Origin: Candidatus Equicola stercoris
Lineage (GTDB): Bacteria; Bacteroidota; Bacteroidia; Bacteroidales; Bacteroidaceae
Reading direction: 5' to 3'
Assembly: GCA_018065415.1 (NCBI GenBank)
Contig: JAGHTI010000079.1
Span: forward strand, 1-38,979
DNA length: 38,979 bases
Shown here: positions 10,340-20,719 of the stretch, piece by piece
Position numbering within the stretch: the stretch's first letter is position 1
How the letters are laid out: every line of letters starts with the position of its first letter
Notes under the pieces: model-generated
Databases searched by the model: none
Told to the model about the DNA's origin: nothing
The model's input: the letters and a program-made list of their open reading frames with translations, nothing else
Translations under genes and position numbers: made by a program

Positions 10340-12269
10340 ACCTCACCACAAGTTCATTATGGTTCATCCTATACATATATTGCTGAATGATGCTTTTCAG
10401 TCGTCTCTCATATTCTTTTGGCTGAGAGCCATTAAGGTCTTTTTTCAACAACTTGTCTTCCTTAAAACGATAGGCATGAACAGTCTTTTCCCCATCAAAC
10501 TGCAACATCCAATCTCCTTGAACATACTGATAGAGCCCACTACCAGGCTGATAGTTCAAGATGAACTTATCTTCTTTCTTTGTGTTTAAAGCATCTTGTC
10601 CAAAGGAGATATAAGGCTTGTCATAGTGTAAAAGTCCAAAAACAGTCGGCATTATGTCTGCTTGGCTCACGAGTTTGTCTGGGTCCACATTGGTAAGTTC
10701 TGGCATTGCTGGCGAATAGATTATTATCGGAATCCTGAACACGCCGAGGTCGGTCAGGAATTCTTGGTCTATTGACTCGCTAATATGGTCGGCTGTCAAG
10801 ACAAACAGCGTGTTCTTAAACCACGGCTGCTTTTGTGCTTTCTCAAAGAAAAGACGCAAAGCGTTGTCACTATACTTAATACAAGAGAACACTTTTGGCT
10901 CTGACGGAGGATAAACTTCCTTGTATCGTTCAGGTATGGCGAAAGGTGAATGCGACGATGCTGTGAACACTGAAGTGACGAAAGGTTCGCTCATCTCGCC
11001 CATCTTGTCGCAATAAAACTGCAGGAATTCCTCATCCCATATCGCCCAAGTACCATCAAAATCCTTGTCGCCATTATATCTTGAATCCTGATTATACTCC
11101 GTACGACCATAGTATTTCTCGAATCCAGTGGCGTTGGCAAAAGCCTGAAATCCCATGCTGCCATTCTCTGCTCCGTGGAAAAATGCTGAAGAATATCCAT
11201 TTTTTCGTGTCAGTTCTCCGGCAATTCCCGATAGGTCGTTAAGTGCGGCAGGCGTAAGGAAGAATGGTTCTACAAGGCTTGGTATCGAAGAAAGAACCGA
11301 TGGCATGCCGTCGATGCTCTTCCTTCCGCAGGCATAACTATATGTGAACGACACTCCTTGCTTTGCCAACTCGCTAAGGAATGGCATACATCCACGTGCC
11401 ATTGCTTGCTGTCCAAAGCTTTCAAGTATGAACACAACAACATTCATCTTCTTCATCCCTATGCTGTCTGACACTTCATGCAACGGAGAGAATAGCGACT
11501 GGGCTTCTCTATCGTCCATATATCTATGCTCGGTAAAAGGTTTCTTACCTATAGTTCGCATTATGCAGAATGGTGTATTGAGCACTATGCCAGCATCAAT
11601 TGCATGGTCAACATACTGATTGGCATTCGACAAAGTGATTGGTCGCACTGCTGTAGTGAAGCCACCACGCATTCCTGCAACGGTAAGTCCAGACGCCAAA
11701 GCCAACAATATTACGTGTGAGATATAATATTTTATTAACCCTTTGCTAATAGGTTTTGCATTTGTCACTGGACTTCTAAACAATTTCCACAGCCCAAAGC
11801 AAAGCAATATTCCTATAGGGAACAAATACCAATATGGCAGACTCTCCTTTAATACTATGCCGAGGATATTGCTTTCGTTACCAAACTCTGTCAGTACATT
11901 CCACGTTGTCCTGCGTCCAGTGAACGGGAAATAAGCGCAGTCGCAAAGGTTGGCGACAATTCCAATGAAGTTGACTATGACAAAGACCACCCTCAACGTT
12001 GGATAATACCACTTCCAGCCTTCCTTCTTGTGGCATGGCAATAGGAAGAGGAGTATCATCCAGCAGTTCAAGTAGAGTATGGCGGTACAGTCAAAACGCA
12101 GTCCGCTGACAAGCAGTCTTAACGCATAACTCCACGTGAGGTGCGATTCAAAGAGGTTCATGTTGCACATCATGAACACTATCCTCGTAATTGTGAAACA
12201 CACAAACACTACAGAAAGGTTTGCCATTAGTGCCAACACGGTCTTTAACGTAGTAGAAGATTTTTTCAT
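10338..12269 (-). CDS. LTA synthase family phosphotransferase (alkaline phosphatase superfamily)
   Basis: This 643-residue inner-membrane enzyme has about five transmembrane segments in residues 1-210 and a periplasmic sulfatase-fold domain from ~270. The first metal-binding block is VVVFILESFG (Glu283). The nucleophile block reads SYACGRKSIDGMPSVLSSIPS, where Ser318 takes the place of the Thr usual in Gram-positive LtaS. Later blocks are SSHSPF and LFVLTADHISES, with the Asp-His metal pair. Gram-negative relatives transfer phosphoglycerol or phosphoethanolamine to envelope glycans or lipid A; the donor and acceptor here are unknown. The metallophosphoesterase downstream may belong to the same transcript. 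A candidate promoter lies at 12305-12333. The Ser versus Thr reading should be treated with care because I placed it by eye. Confidence 0.87.
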   Translation of the reverse strand: MKKSSTTLKTVLALMANLSVVFVCFTITRIVFMMCNMNLFESHLTWSYALRLLVSGLRFDCTAILYLNCWMILLFLLPCHKKEGWKWYYPTLRVVFVIVNFIGIVANLCDCAYFPFTGRRTTWNVLTEFGNESNILGIVLKESLPYWYLFPIGILLCFGLWKLFRSPVTNAKPISKGLIKYYISHVILLALASGLTVAGMRGGFTTAVRPITLSNANQYVDHAIDAGIVLNTPFCIMRTIGKKPFTEHRYMDDREAQSLFSPLHEVSDSIGMKKMNVVVFILESFGQQAMARGCMPFLSELAKQGVSFTYSYACGRKSIDGMPSVLSSIPSLVEPFFLTPAALNDLSGIAGELTRKNGYSSAFFHGAENGSMGFQAFANATGFEKYYGRTEYNQDSRYNGDKDFDGTWAIWDEEFLQFYCDKMGEMSEPFVTSVFTASSHSPFAIPERYKEVYPPSEPKVFSCIKYSDNALRLFFEKAQKQPWFKNTLFVLTADHISESIDQEFLTDLGVFRIPIIIYSPAMPELTNVDPDKLVSQADIMPTVFGLLHYDKPYISFGQDALNTKKEDKFILNYQPGSGLYQYVQGDWMLQFDGEKTVHAYRFKEDKLLKKDLNGSQPKEYERRLKSIIQQYMYRMNHNELVVR

Positions 12270-12304
12270 TTTTCTTTACTCCTTATATGTTTTTCTGTTG
12301 AATG

Positions 12305-12333
12305 CAAAAGTAAGCATTTTTTCTTTTTTCAAA
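12305..12333 (-). promoter_or_regulatory. candidate promoter of LTA-synthase-like gene
   Basis: On the minus strand TACTTTTG (12312 to 12305) matches TAnnTTTG and TTTG lies at 12333-12330. The spacing is 17 bases, slightly short for the class. Confidence 0.4.
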
Positions 12334-12352
12334 AAAATTGCCTGCATCTTTC

Positions 12353-12733
12353 CTATCGTTTCCATAGATAAACAAGGCGCAGAATAAGGTAGTTCACAGG
12401 AGTCACGGCAATAAGAGTCACTATCCCCGCCAGTTGTTTACCCATTCCGAAGTACAGGAAGATGTTCAGTACGCCCAGTTCAAGCAGATAGTTTATCACA
12501 TGGCTTATGGTAAACCCCGTAGCATTTCTCACTGACGACTTGGTGCGGAAGGTGAAATAAGTTGTCAGCACATAGTTTACGCAAAAGCCCACAGCATATC
12601 CACCTGTATAGGATATGCTTGGCGACAGCCATAACAACAATATGAGATACGTGCCATAGTGTATTCCTGTTGCCAGAACACCGATAATGCCGAAACGCAT
12701 TATCCTGTATAACTCCTCCTTAGAAAATTTCAT
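12353..12733 (-). CDS. GtrA family membrane protein
   Basis: The 126 residues form four hydrophobic helices with the family opening RIMRFGIIGVLATGIHYGTYLILL and the second-helix segment GYAVGFCVNYVLTTYFTFR. GtrA proteins are thought to flip or hold a polyprenyl-phosphate-linked sugar made by a partner GtrB glycosyltransferase. That partner is immediately upstream: its stop codon shares one base with this start (TGATG), so the two are translationally coupled. The transferred sugar and final acceptor (O-antigen, glycoprotein or other) cannot be deduced here. Confidence 0.9.
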   Translation of the reverse strand: MKFSKEELYRIMRFGIIGVLATGIHYGTYLILLLWLSPSISYTGGYAVGFCVNYVLTTYFTFRTKSSVRNATGFTISHVINYLLELGVLNIFLYFGMGKQLAGIVTLIAVTPVNYLILRLVYLWKR

Positions 12734-13674
12734 CAGTCAAGGAAATCCTTTTCGTTATACAGCGGACGACGTTTTACTTCTTGATATATCTTTCCCACAT
12801 ACGCACCCACACATCCGAGAGCGATGAGGACGACACCTCCCACGAACCATATTGACAGGATGAGAGAAGCCCATCCATGAACGGCATTACCATTGATGAG
12901 AGAGATGAAGACATATATGGCGATGATTATGCTGATAAGGATAAACGTCACACCAGTATTTACCACATAGTAGAGTGGTTTTGATGAAAACGATGTTATC
13001 CCGTCAAGAGCAAGGTTCAGCATCTTGCTAAGTGTATATTTCGACTTGCCTGCCTCGCGCTCGCTGAGCTTGTCCTCAACCGTAGTGGAAGAGAATCCTA
13101 TCTGTGGTATGAGTCCTCTCAGATACAGGTTTCGCTCTGGGTATCGGGACAGAGCTTCTGCAACCCTCTTGCTGATGAAACGGAAGTCAGCATGGTTATA
13201 CACCATATCCACACCCATCTTCTTCTGTAGTTTGTAGAACATCTGTGCCGACATTCTCTTCATCCATGAGTCAGCCTTTCTTTCTGATTTCACGCCATAT
13301 ACCACGTCATAGCCTTGTGCATAAGCATCTACCATCTGCTCTATACACATCAAATCGTCCTGAAGGTCAGCATCTATGGTGATGAGACCATCACACATAT
13401 CCTTCGCCTTCATCATGCCGGCAAAGATAGCCGACTGATGTCCAACGTTGTGTGCGAGGTTCAGCCCCTTCACAAACGGATATTCATCGTGCAGTTGTGC
13501 AATGATATCCCATGTTGCATCCTTACTGCCGTCATTGACAAACAGAGCAAAACTGTCCGTGCTTATCTTCTTCCTTTCCATGAGGTCTTTGAACAGCGTG
13601 TCCAGTTTCTTTGCAGACAGATGAAGAATTTCCTCCTCATTATAACATGGTAATACCAATGCCAATCGTATCAT
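12733..13674 (-). CDS. family 2 glycosyltransferase, GtrB/DPM1-like with C-terminal membrane helices
   Basis: The 313-residue protein has a cytoplasmic GT-A domain and two C-terminal transmembrane helices (~230-260 and ~268-295). Diagnostic segments are LPCYNEEEIL at the start, FVNDGSKDATW, NVGHQSAIFAGM, and the acidic metal site TIDADLQDD. This set is typical of enzymes that load glucose or a related sugar onto undecaprenyl phosphate (GtrB/ArnC/DPM1 group). It overlaps the following GtrA gene by one base and diverges from a polysaccharide deacetylase gene 88 bases away. Together they suggest envelope glycan decoration. Confidence 0.92.
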   Translation of the reverse strand: MIRLALVLPCYNEEEILHLSAKKLDTLFKDLMERKKISTDSFALFVNDGSKDATWDIIAQLHDEYPFVKGLNLAHNVGHQSAIFAGMMKAKDMCDGLITIDADLQDDLMCIEQMVDAYAQGYDVVYGVKSERKADSWMKRMSAQMFYKLQKKMGVDMVYNHADFRFISKRVAEALSRYPERNLYLRGLIPQIGFSSTTVEDKLSEREAGKSKYTLSKMLNLALDGITSFSSKPLYYVVNTGVTFILISIIIAIYVFISLINGNAVHGWASLILSIWFVGGVVLIALGCVGAYVGKIYQEVKRRPLYNEKDFLD

Positions 13675-13714
13675 ATCGTTGTGAAGTTTATGAGTTTAAA
13701 TTTTAAGATTTCTG

Positions 13715-13743
13715 CAAAAATACTAAAAACTTTCTTACCTTTG
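13715..13743. promoter_or_regulatory. divergent -7 elements between glycosyltransferase and deacetylase genes
   Basis: Plus strand: TACCTTTG at 13736-13743, a perfect TAnnTTTG 20 bases before the GTG start of the deacetylase. Minus strand: TATTTTTG at 13722-13715, pointing at the glycosyltransferase gene. The two boxes lie 13 bases apart, so both promoters could not be occupied freely at once. Neither has a good TTTG at the standard distance. Confidence 0.5.
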
Positions 13744-13762
13744 CATAAAACAAACGCATAAA

Positions 13763-14551
13763 GTGATACTATTAAGTTTTGATACAGAAGAATTTGACGT
13801 CCCACGCGAACATGGTGTGGACTTCTCACTTGAACAAGGAATGGCGGTGTCCATATACGGCACCGAGAAGATTCTCGACATTCTGAAAGCAAATGATGTT
13901 AAGGCAACATTTTATTGCACAGCCAACTTCGTCCGTCATGCTCCTGCCACCATGCAGCGAATACAGGCAGAAGGACATGAGATAGCATGCCACGGCTGTG
14001 ACCATTGGCAACCGAAAGCTACTGATGTTCGTGAGTCTAAGCAGTATATAGAGAAACAGATGAACATTGTCTGTCATGGCTACCGACAGCCACGAATGTT
14101 TCCTGTCAGCGACGACGAACTGCAGAAGAATGGTTATGTGTATAACTCCTCGTTGAATCCGGCATTTATTCCCGGACGTTATATGCATCTCACTGCCCCG
14201 CGCACTGCCTTCATGAAAGATGGTGTCTTGCAGATACCAGCTTCCGTAACACCACTGTTGCGCATACCGCTCTTTTGGCTCTCTCTACACAACTTCCCTG
14301 AAAAGTTCTATCATTGGCTTGTCCTTCGCACGCTGAAGAAAGACGGATATTTCAACACTTATTTCCATCCGTGGGAGTTCTATGAACTCAAAGAACATCC
14401 AGAGTTCCGAATGCCATTCATCATCCGCAACCATAGTGGTAAGCAGATGCAAGAGCGATTAGACCGTCTCATCAAAACCCTCAAGTCACGAGGCGAACAG
14501 TTTGTTACCTATTATGACTTTGCTCAACATAAAGTAAACTTATTTATATAA
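13763..14551 (+). CDS. polysaccharide deacetylase (NodB homology domain)
   Basis: The 262-residue protein starts at GTG; there is no in-frame ATG upstream and the -7 element only 20 bases before supports this start. The NodB fold opens at once with LLSFDTEEFDVP, where Asp7 is the catalytic base position. The metal-binding pair is in HEIACHGCDHW (His77 and His81). A later PRMFPVSDDELQKNG and FHPWEFYEL complete the barrel, the latter likely holding another active-site His. No signal peptide is visible, so it should act in the cytoplasm, perhaps on a lipid-linked or nucleotide-linked sugar precursor. The next gene begins immediately after its stop codon. Confidence 0.9.
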   Translation: MILLSFDTEEFDVPREHGVDFSLEQGMAVSIYGTEKILDILKANDVKATFYCTANFVRHAPATMQRIQAEGHEIACHGCDHWQPKATDVRESKQYIEKQMNIVCHGYRQPRMFPVSDDELQKNGYVYNSSLNPAFIPGRYMHLTAPRTAFMKDGVLQIPASVTPLLRIPLFWLSLHNFPEKFYHWLVLRTLKKDGYFNTYFHPWEFYELKEHPEFRMPFIIRNHSGKQMQERLDRLIKTLKSRGEQFVTYYDFAQHKVNLFI

Positions 14552-14965
14552 ATGAATAGTGAGATAATGAAGAAATATGTTTTTTTATTTGGTTTGTTGA
14601 TATGCTTTGTAATGTCTTCTTATGCACAGACGCAAGATGAAGATATCAAGGTGTACGATGTTGTTGAACAGATGCCACAATTCGAGGATGGCGATTCTGT
14701 GATGAGAGCTTGGCTTGATGAGCATATCAATTATCCTAAAATTGCGAAGTTTCGTAAAATTGAAGGTCGTGTGGTTGTCCGCTTCGTTGTTGAGAAAGAT
14801 GGCTCTATAGGTGAAATACAGTTAGCGAGGTCTATTGATCCTTGGCTTGACCAGGAGGCGATGCGCGTTGTGAAGTCTATGCCGAAATGGATTCCTGCCA
14901 AACAGAATGGTAATCCTGTGCGCGTTTGGTACACATTGCCTGTTAATTTCAAGTTAAAGTCATAG
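14552..14965 (+). CDS. small secreted TonB C-terminal domain protein
   Basis: The first ATG abuts the deacetylase stop codon; a second ATG at 14567 gives a more ordinary signal peptide (MKKYVFLFGLLICFVMSSYA, cleaved before QTQ) and may be the true start. The remaining ~110 residues are a TonB C-terminal domain: YPKIAKFRKIEGRVVVRFVV, then DGSIGEIQLARSIDPWLDQEAMRVVKSMPKW and PVNFKLKS. Normal TonB has an N-terminal membrane anchor and a Pro-rich spacer; both are missing here, so this is a free periplasmic domain of the kind common in Bacteroidetes. It could dock to a TonB box or have another binding role; I cannot say which. Confidence 0.8.
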   Translation: MNSEIMKKYVFLFGLLICFVMSSYAQTQDEDIKVYDVVEQMPQFEDGDSVMRAWLDEHINYPKIAKFRKIEGRVVVRFVVEKDGSIGEIQLARSIDPWLDQEAMRVVKSMPKWIPAKQNGNPVRVWYTLPVNFKLKS

Positions 14966-14980
14966 ATTTTCCAGGGCATC

Positions 14981-15040
14981 TAGTGTTTATAGTGTTTATA
15001 GTGTATCTAGGTTTTCTAGATTTATAGGATTTATAGATTC
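14981..15040. repeat. degenerate 9-bp tandem repeat (TAGnnTTTA)
   Basis: Successive units read TAGTGTTTA, TAGTGTTTA, TAGTGTATC, TAGGTTTTC, TAGATTTA, TAGGATTTA and TAGATTC. The array begins 16 bases after the stop codon of the TonB-domain gene and ends before the tRNA-Glu promoter. Confidence 0.7.
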
Positions 15041-15064
15041 AAAATCAAGAAAAACCCCGAAAAA

Positions 15065-15096
15065 TTTGGAAGTTTAGAAAAAAGGTTGTATTTTTG
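15065..15096 (+). promoter_or_regulatory. promoter of tRNA-Glu
   Basis: TTTG at 15065-15068 and TATTTTTG at 15089-15096 are perfect matches to both boxes, 20 bases apart. The tRNA begins 19 bases after the -7 box. rpsT has no promoter of its own visible and probably shares this transcript. Confidence 0.8.
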
Positions 15097-15114
15097 CACC
15101 CGCTTTTTGGCGAT

Positions 15115-15186
15115 GGTCCCTTCGTCTATCGGCTAGGACGAGAGATTTTCATTCTCTAAAGAGGAGTTCGACTCTCCTAGGGACTA
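15115..15186 (+). tRNA. tRNA-Glu (anticodon TTC)
   Basis: All four arms fold: acceptor GGTCCCT/AGGGACT, D arm GTC/GAC, anticodon arm AGAGA/TCTCT around the loop TTTTCAT (anticodon TTC), and T arm AGGAG/CTCCT with loop TTCGACT. The total is 72 bases with discriminator A. The first pair would be G-U. CCA is not encoded. Confidence 0.95.
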
Positions 15187-15225
15187 CATAAGAATGAAAG
15201 GTAAATAAAAATAAGAAAAGATAAA

Positions 15226-15483
15226 ATGGCAAATCACAAATCATCTGTAAAGAGAATCCGTCAGACAAAGACAAAAACTTTGCACAACAAATACTATGCA
15301 AAGACTATGCGTAATGCAGTTCGTAAGTTCCGTGCTCTTACTGACGTTAAGGAAGCAACAGAATTGTATCCAAAGGTGCAGAAAATGCTTGATAAGTTGG
15401 CAAAGACCAATATCATCCATAAAAATAAGGCTGCAAACCTCAAGTCAAGTCTTGCTTTGCATTTGAATTCTCTTAAGAAGTAA
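15226..15483 (+). CDS. rpsT: 30S ribosomal protein S20
   Basis: An 85-residue basic, all-helical protein with the S20 opening [17 protein letters not shown] and the closing segment [17 protein letters not shown], which match this ribosomal protein along its length. S20 binds 16S rRNA at the base of the small subunit early in assembly. The gene begins 39 bases after tRNA-Glu and is followed by a strong intrinsic terminator at 15560-15586, so the tRNA and rpsT probably make one short transcript. Confidence 0.97.
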   Translation: MANHKSSVKRIRQTKTKTLHNKYYAKTMRNAVRKFRALTDVKEATELYPKVQKMLDKLAKTNIIHKNKAANLKSSLALHLNSLKK

Positions 15484-15559
15484 TTAGGTCTTAGAAATCG
15501 AATGTTTAAGGTTGAAAATTCAAGCATGGGTTAACCTTAAACTGATAAAAAATATGAAG

Positions 15560-15586
15560 TCGTTGTGAAAACAACGATTTTTTTTT
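15560..15586 (+). terminator. intrinsic terminator after rpsT
   Basis: A perfect 7-base-pair stem TCGTTGT/ACAACGA closes a GAAA tetraloop and is followed by nine T. It ends the rpsT transcript ahead of gyrB. Confidence 0.9.
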
Positions 15587-15606
15587 ATTTTTTTCTTAAA
15601 AAACGT

Positions 15607-15647
15607 TTATTAGCATACTGCTAATAATCTTTTTTTTGCTATCTTTG
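15607..15647 (+). promoter_or_regulatory. gyrB promoter with 9-bp inverted repeat
   Basis: The -7 element TATCTTTG (15640-15647) is a perfect match. A perfect inverted repeat, TTATTAGCA/TGCTAATAA with a 3-base spacer (15607-15627), covers the place where the -33 box should be; no TTTG is found there. It has no T-run close enough to look like a terminator, so an operator or supercoiling-sensitive element is the simplest reading. Confidence 0.5.
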
Positions 15648-15663
15648 CAGAAAATACAAGTGA

Positions 15664-17652
<1,989 letters not shown>

Positions 17653-17653
17653 T

Positions 17654-17728
17654 GGCCTCTCCTAATTCCTCCCCTGAGGGGAAGGACTTTTTGAAGCCCC
17701 TCCTTTCAGGGAGGGGATGGGGGTAGGC
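17654..17728. repeat. GC-rich palindromic intergenic element between gyrB and metG
   Basis: The segment contains two hairpins: CCCC-TGA-GGGG inside TTCCT/AAGGA (about 17667-17685) and CCCCTC/GAGGGG (about 17697-17715), with related outer ends (GCCTCTCC and GGGTAGGC). It is much richer in G and C than its surroundings and starts directly after the gyrB stop codon. Similar GGGAGGGG-type intergenic repeats are, as I recall, common in Bacteroidales genomes, which would fit a dispersed repeat or a transcription end. Confidence 0.6.
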
Positions 17729-17754
17729 TATTTGTTTTGTTAGAAAGAATTTAT

Positions 17755-19818
17755 ATGGAAAAGAAATTTAAGAGAACACTTATAACGTCTGCATTACCTT
17801 ATGCCAACGGACCTGTCCATATCGGTCACATGGCTGGAGTGTATATACCTGCAGATATATACAGCCGTTATCTCCGTTTGAAAGGTGAAGATGTACTTTT
17901 TGTTGGTGGCAGTGATGAACATGGAGTTCCGGTTACCATCCGTGCTCGACAGGAAGGTTGTACCCCACAGGATGTAGTGGATCGTTATCATTCTATTATA
18001 AAGAAGAGTTTTGCTGATTTCGGCATCTCTTTTGATGTATATTCACGCACCACATCAGACATTCATCATAAGTTTGCAGCCGACTTTTTCCGCAAACTGT
18101 ATGATGATGGGAAGTTCATTCAGATGGAAAGTGAGCAGTATTACGACGAAAAAGAAGGAGAGTTCCTTACAGACCGTAATATCCGTGGCACATGTCCTCA
18201 TTGTGGTAATGAAGGTGCTTATGGTGACCAGTGTGAGAAATGTGGTCGTGACCTTTCTCCTGAAGAACTGAAAGATCCTTATAATGCTGTCACAGGCAAT
18301 CCACTTGTAAAGAAAGCAACGAAACATTGGTACCTTCCTTTGGATCAATATCAGCAATGGTTGGAAGAATGGATATTGGAAGGACACAAGGAATGGCGTC
18401 CGAATGTTTATGGTCAGTGTAAGAGTTGGCTCGACAGCGGATTGCGTCCTCGTGCGGTGACACGTGACCTCAGTTGGGGTATCCCTGTTCCTGTGGAAGG
18501 TGCAGAAGGTAAGGTGCTGTATGTATGGTTTGATGCACCTATCGGCTATATCAGCAATACGAAGGAACTATGTGATGCACAACCAGAGAAATATGGAAAA
18601 TGGGAACAGTGGTGGCAGGATGAAGAAACAAAGATGGTGTGCTTCATAGGAAAAGACAACATCGTATTTCATTGCATCGTATTCCCATCAATGTTGAAGG
18701 CACACGGCAAATATATATTGCCAGAGAATGTTCCTTCAAACGAGTTCCTTAACCTTGAAGGTGACAAGATAAGTACTTCAAAAAATTGGGCAGTATGGCT
18801 CAATGAATATCTTGAAGAGTTGCCAGGCAAACAGGATGTACTGCGTTACGTGCTGACAGCAAATGCTCCTGAAACAAAAGATAATGATTTTACTTGGAAA
18901 GACTATCAGGCACGCAACAACAATGAACTGGTTGCTGTATATGGAAATTTCGTAAACCGTGCTCTGCAGTTGACGAAGAAATATTATGACAGCATCGTGC
19001 CAGAAGGAGGTGAACTTACTGATTACGATAAACAGACGATAGCAGAATTCCGTGACATCAAGGATAGAATGGAATCATTACTTGACCAGTATAAGTTCCG
19101 TGATGCACAAAAAGAGGCAATGAACCTTGCACGAATCGGAAATAAATACATTGCTGACTCTGAACCTTGGAAGGTTGTGAAGACGGACCCAGAAAGGGTA
19201 AAGACAATAATTTTTGTTTCTCTGCAACTCACAGCAAACTTGTCTATTGCCTTTGAACCGTTCCTGCCGATGAGCAGTAAGAAATTACGCGAGATGCTGA
19301 ATCTCTGCGACTTCAGTTGGGAACAGTTAGGGAAAATGGACATCTTACCTGCCGGAAAGAAACTCGGTGAACCGTCTCTGTTGTTTGAAAAGATAGAAGA
19401 CGACGTCATCCAGATGCAGATAGATAAACTGGAGGCAACAAAGAAACAGAATGAGGCAGAAGCCACTCCTGTTGAGCCTGTAAAACCTGTTTGCTCGTTT
19501 GACGACTTTGAAAAACTGGACATTCGCGTGGGTACAGTATTGGAATGTGAGAAAGTGCCGAAGATGAACAAACTTCTTCGTTTCCTTATTGATGATGGAA
19601 TGGAAAAAAGAACCATCGTCAGTGGTATCGCAAAATACTATACAGAACCTGAGAAACTTGTTGGCAAGCAGGTATTGTTCATTGCAAACTTCGCTCCGAA
19701 AGAGTTTAAGAATGGTTTGGTCAGCAATGGTATGATACTGTCAGCAGTAGATGCAGACGAAAGTCTTGTTCTCACCACTGTATCAAGAAACGTAAAACCA
19801 GGAAGTGTAGTTGGATAA
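17755..19818 (+). CDS. metG: methionyl-tRNA synthetase
   Basis: The enzyme charges initiator and elongator tRNA-Met. The start is the ATG giving [19 protein letters not shown]; an in-frame TTG 18 bases earlier is less likely. The 687 residues show the class I signature HIGH (PVHIGHMAG), a zinc knuckle with four Cys (CPHCG and CEKCG), the second signature as KISTS ([11 protein letters not shown]), an anticodon-binding helical domain, and a C-terminal Trbp111/EMAP-like tRNA-binding OB-fold from ~580 ([22 protein letters not shown] split at RVG). The C-terminal domain makes the protein a probable dimer. kduI follows after only 23 bases without a recognisable promoter, so some read-through is likely. 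Confidence 0.96.
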   Translation: MEKKFKRTLITSALPYANGPVHIGHMAGVYIPADIYSRYLRLKGEDVLFVGGSDEHGVPVTIRARQEGCTPQDVVDRYHSIIKKSFADFGISFDVYSRTTSDIHHKFAADFFRKLYDDGKFIQMESEQYYDEKEGEFLTDRNIRGTCPHCGNEGAYGDQCEKCGRDLSPEELKDPYNAVTGNPLVKKATKHWYLPLDQYQQWLEEWILEGHKEWRPNVYGQCKSWLDSGLRPRAVTRDLSWGIPVPVEGAEGKVLYVWFDAPIGYISNTKELCDAQPEKYGKWEQWWQDEETKMVCFIGKDNIVFHCIVFPSMLKAHGKYILPENVPSNEFLNLEGDKISTSKNWAVWLNEYLEELPGKQDVLRYVLTANAPETKDNDFTWKDYQARNNNELVAVYGNFVNRALQLTKKYYDSIVPEGGELTDYDKQTIAEFRDIKDRMESLLDQYKFRDAQKEAMNLARIGNKYIADSEPWKVVKTDPERVKTIIFVSLQLTANLSIAFEPFLPMSSKKLREMLNLCDFSWEQLGKMDILPAGKKLGEPSLLFEKIEDDVIQMQIDKLEATKKQNEAEATPVEPVKPVCSFDDFEKLDIRVGTVLECEKVPKMNKLLRFLIDDGMEKRTIVSGIAKYYTEPEKLVGKQVLFIANFAPKEFKNGLVSNGMILSAVDADESLVLTTVSRNVKPGSVVG

Positions 19819-19841
19819 ATTAACTGATAAAATATAATGAT

Positions 19842-20684
19842 ATGAAAACAAATTATGAAATCCGCTATGCATCTCATCCTGAAGATGCAAAGAATTATGA
19901 CACCAAACGTATTCGTCGTGATTTTTTAATAGAAACATTATTTGTTAGCGATGAGGTCAACATGGTTTATTCTATGTATGACCGTATGGTTGTTGGCGGT
20001 GCAATGCCTGTAAAAGAAGAATTGAAACTTGAAGCCATTGACCCGTTGAAAGCACCGTTTTTCACTACACGCCGCGAGGTTGGAATCTTTAATGTTGGTG
20101 GTGAAGGAACAGTAAAGGTCGGCGACGAGACTTTTGAACTTGGTTATAAGGAAGCATTGTATATTGGTAGTGGTGACAGAGATGTTGTCTTTATCAGCAA
20201 AGACGCAACGACTCCTGCCAAATTCTATTTCAACTCAACAACTGCACACAAGAACTATCCTTGCAAGAAGATAACAAAGAAAGATGCTGTTGTTGCTCAC
20301 ATGGGTAGCCTTGAGATGAGTAATGAACGCGATATAAACAAGATGATTGTAAATCAAGTTCTTCCTACATGTCAGTTGCAGATGGGTATGACAGAACTGG
20401 CAACAGGTAGTGTATGGAATACTATGCCAGCACACGTACACTCACGCAGAATGGAGGCATATTTCTATTTTGAAGTACCAGAAGAACAGGCTGTATGTCA
20501 TTTCATGGGCGAGGTAGATGAGACTCGTCACATCTGGATGAAGGGTGATCAGGCTGTGTTGTCACCAGAATGGAGCATTCACTCTGCTGCTGCAACTCAT
20601 AACTATACATTCATCTGGGGAATGGGTGGAGAAAATCTCGATTATGGAGATCAAGACTTCTCAAAGATTACAGACCTCAAATAA
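19842..20684 (+). CDS. kduI: 4-deoxy-L-threo-5-hexulose-uronate ketol-isomerase
   Basis: KduI isomerises the 5-keto-4-deoxyuronate released by lyases from pectin or glycosaminoglycans. The 280 residues carry the zinc-binding cupin motif PAHVHSRRMEAYFYFEV, with His198, His200 and Glu205, and a fourth ligand in EWSIHSAAATHNY (His247). The start region MKTNYEIRYASHPEDAKNYDT and the segment RREVGIFNVGG are family-typical. The length matches E. coli KduI. It is followed after 35 bases by kduD, the next enzyme of the pathway. Confidence 0.95.
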   Translation: MKTNYEIRYASHPEDAKNYDTKRIRRDFLIETLFVSDEVNMVYSMYDRMVVGGAMPVKEELKLEAIDPLKAPFFTTRREVGIFNVGGEGTVKVGDETFELGYKEALYIGSGDRDVVFISKDATTPAKFYFNSTTAHKNYPCKKITKKDAVVAHMGSLEMSNERDINKMIVNQVLPTCQLQMGMTELATGSVWNTMPAHVHSRRMEAYFYFEVPEEQAVCHFMGEVDETRHIWMKGDQAVLSPEWSIHSAAATHNYTFIWGMGGENLDYGDQDFSKITDLK

Positions 20685-20719
20685 GATTATTATTGTAATA
20701 AACAGAAAATCAAATAATT

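Noticed and set aside
19023..19616. 197-codon frame antisense to metG
   Set aside because: Lies inside the conserved metG anticodon-binding and C-terminal domains; Ser/Phe-rich composition typical of antisense frames.
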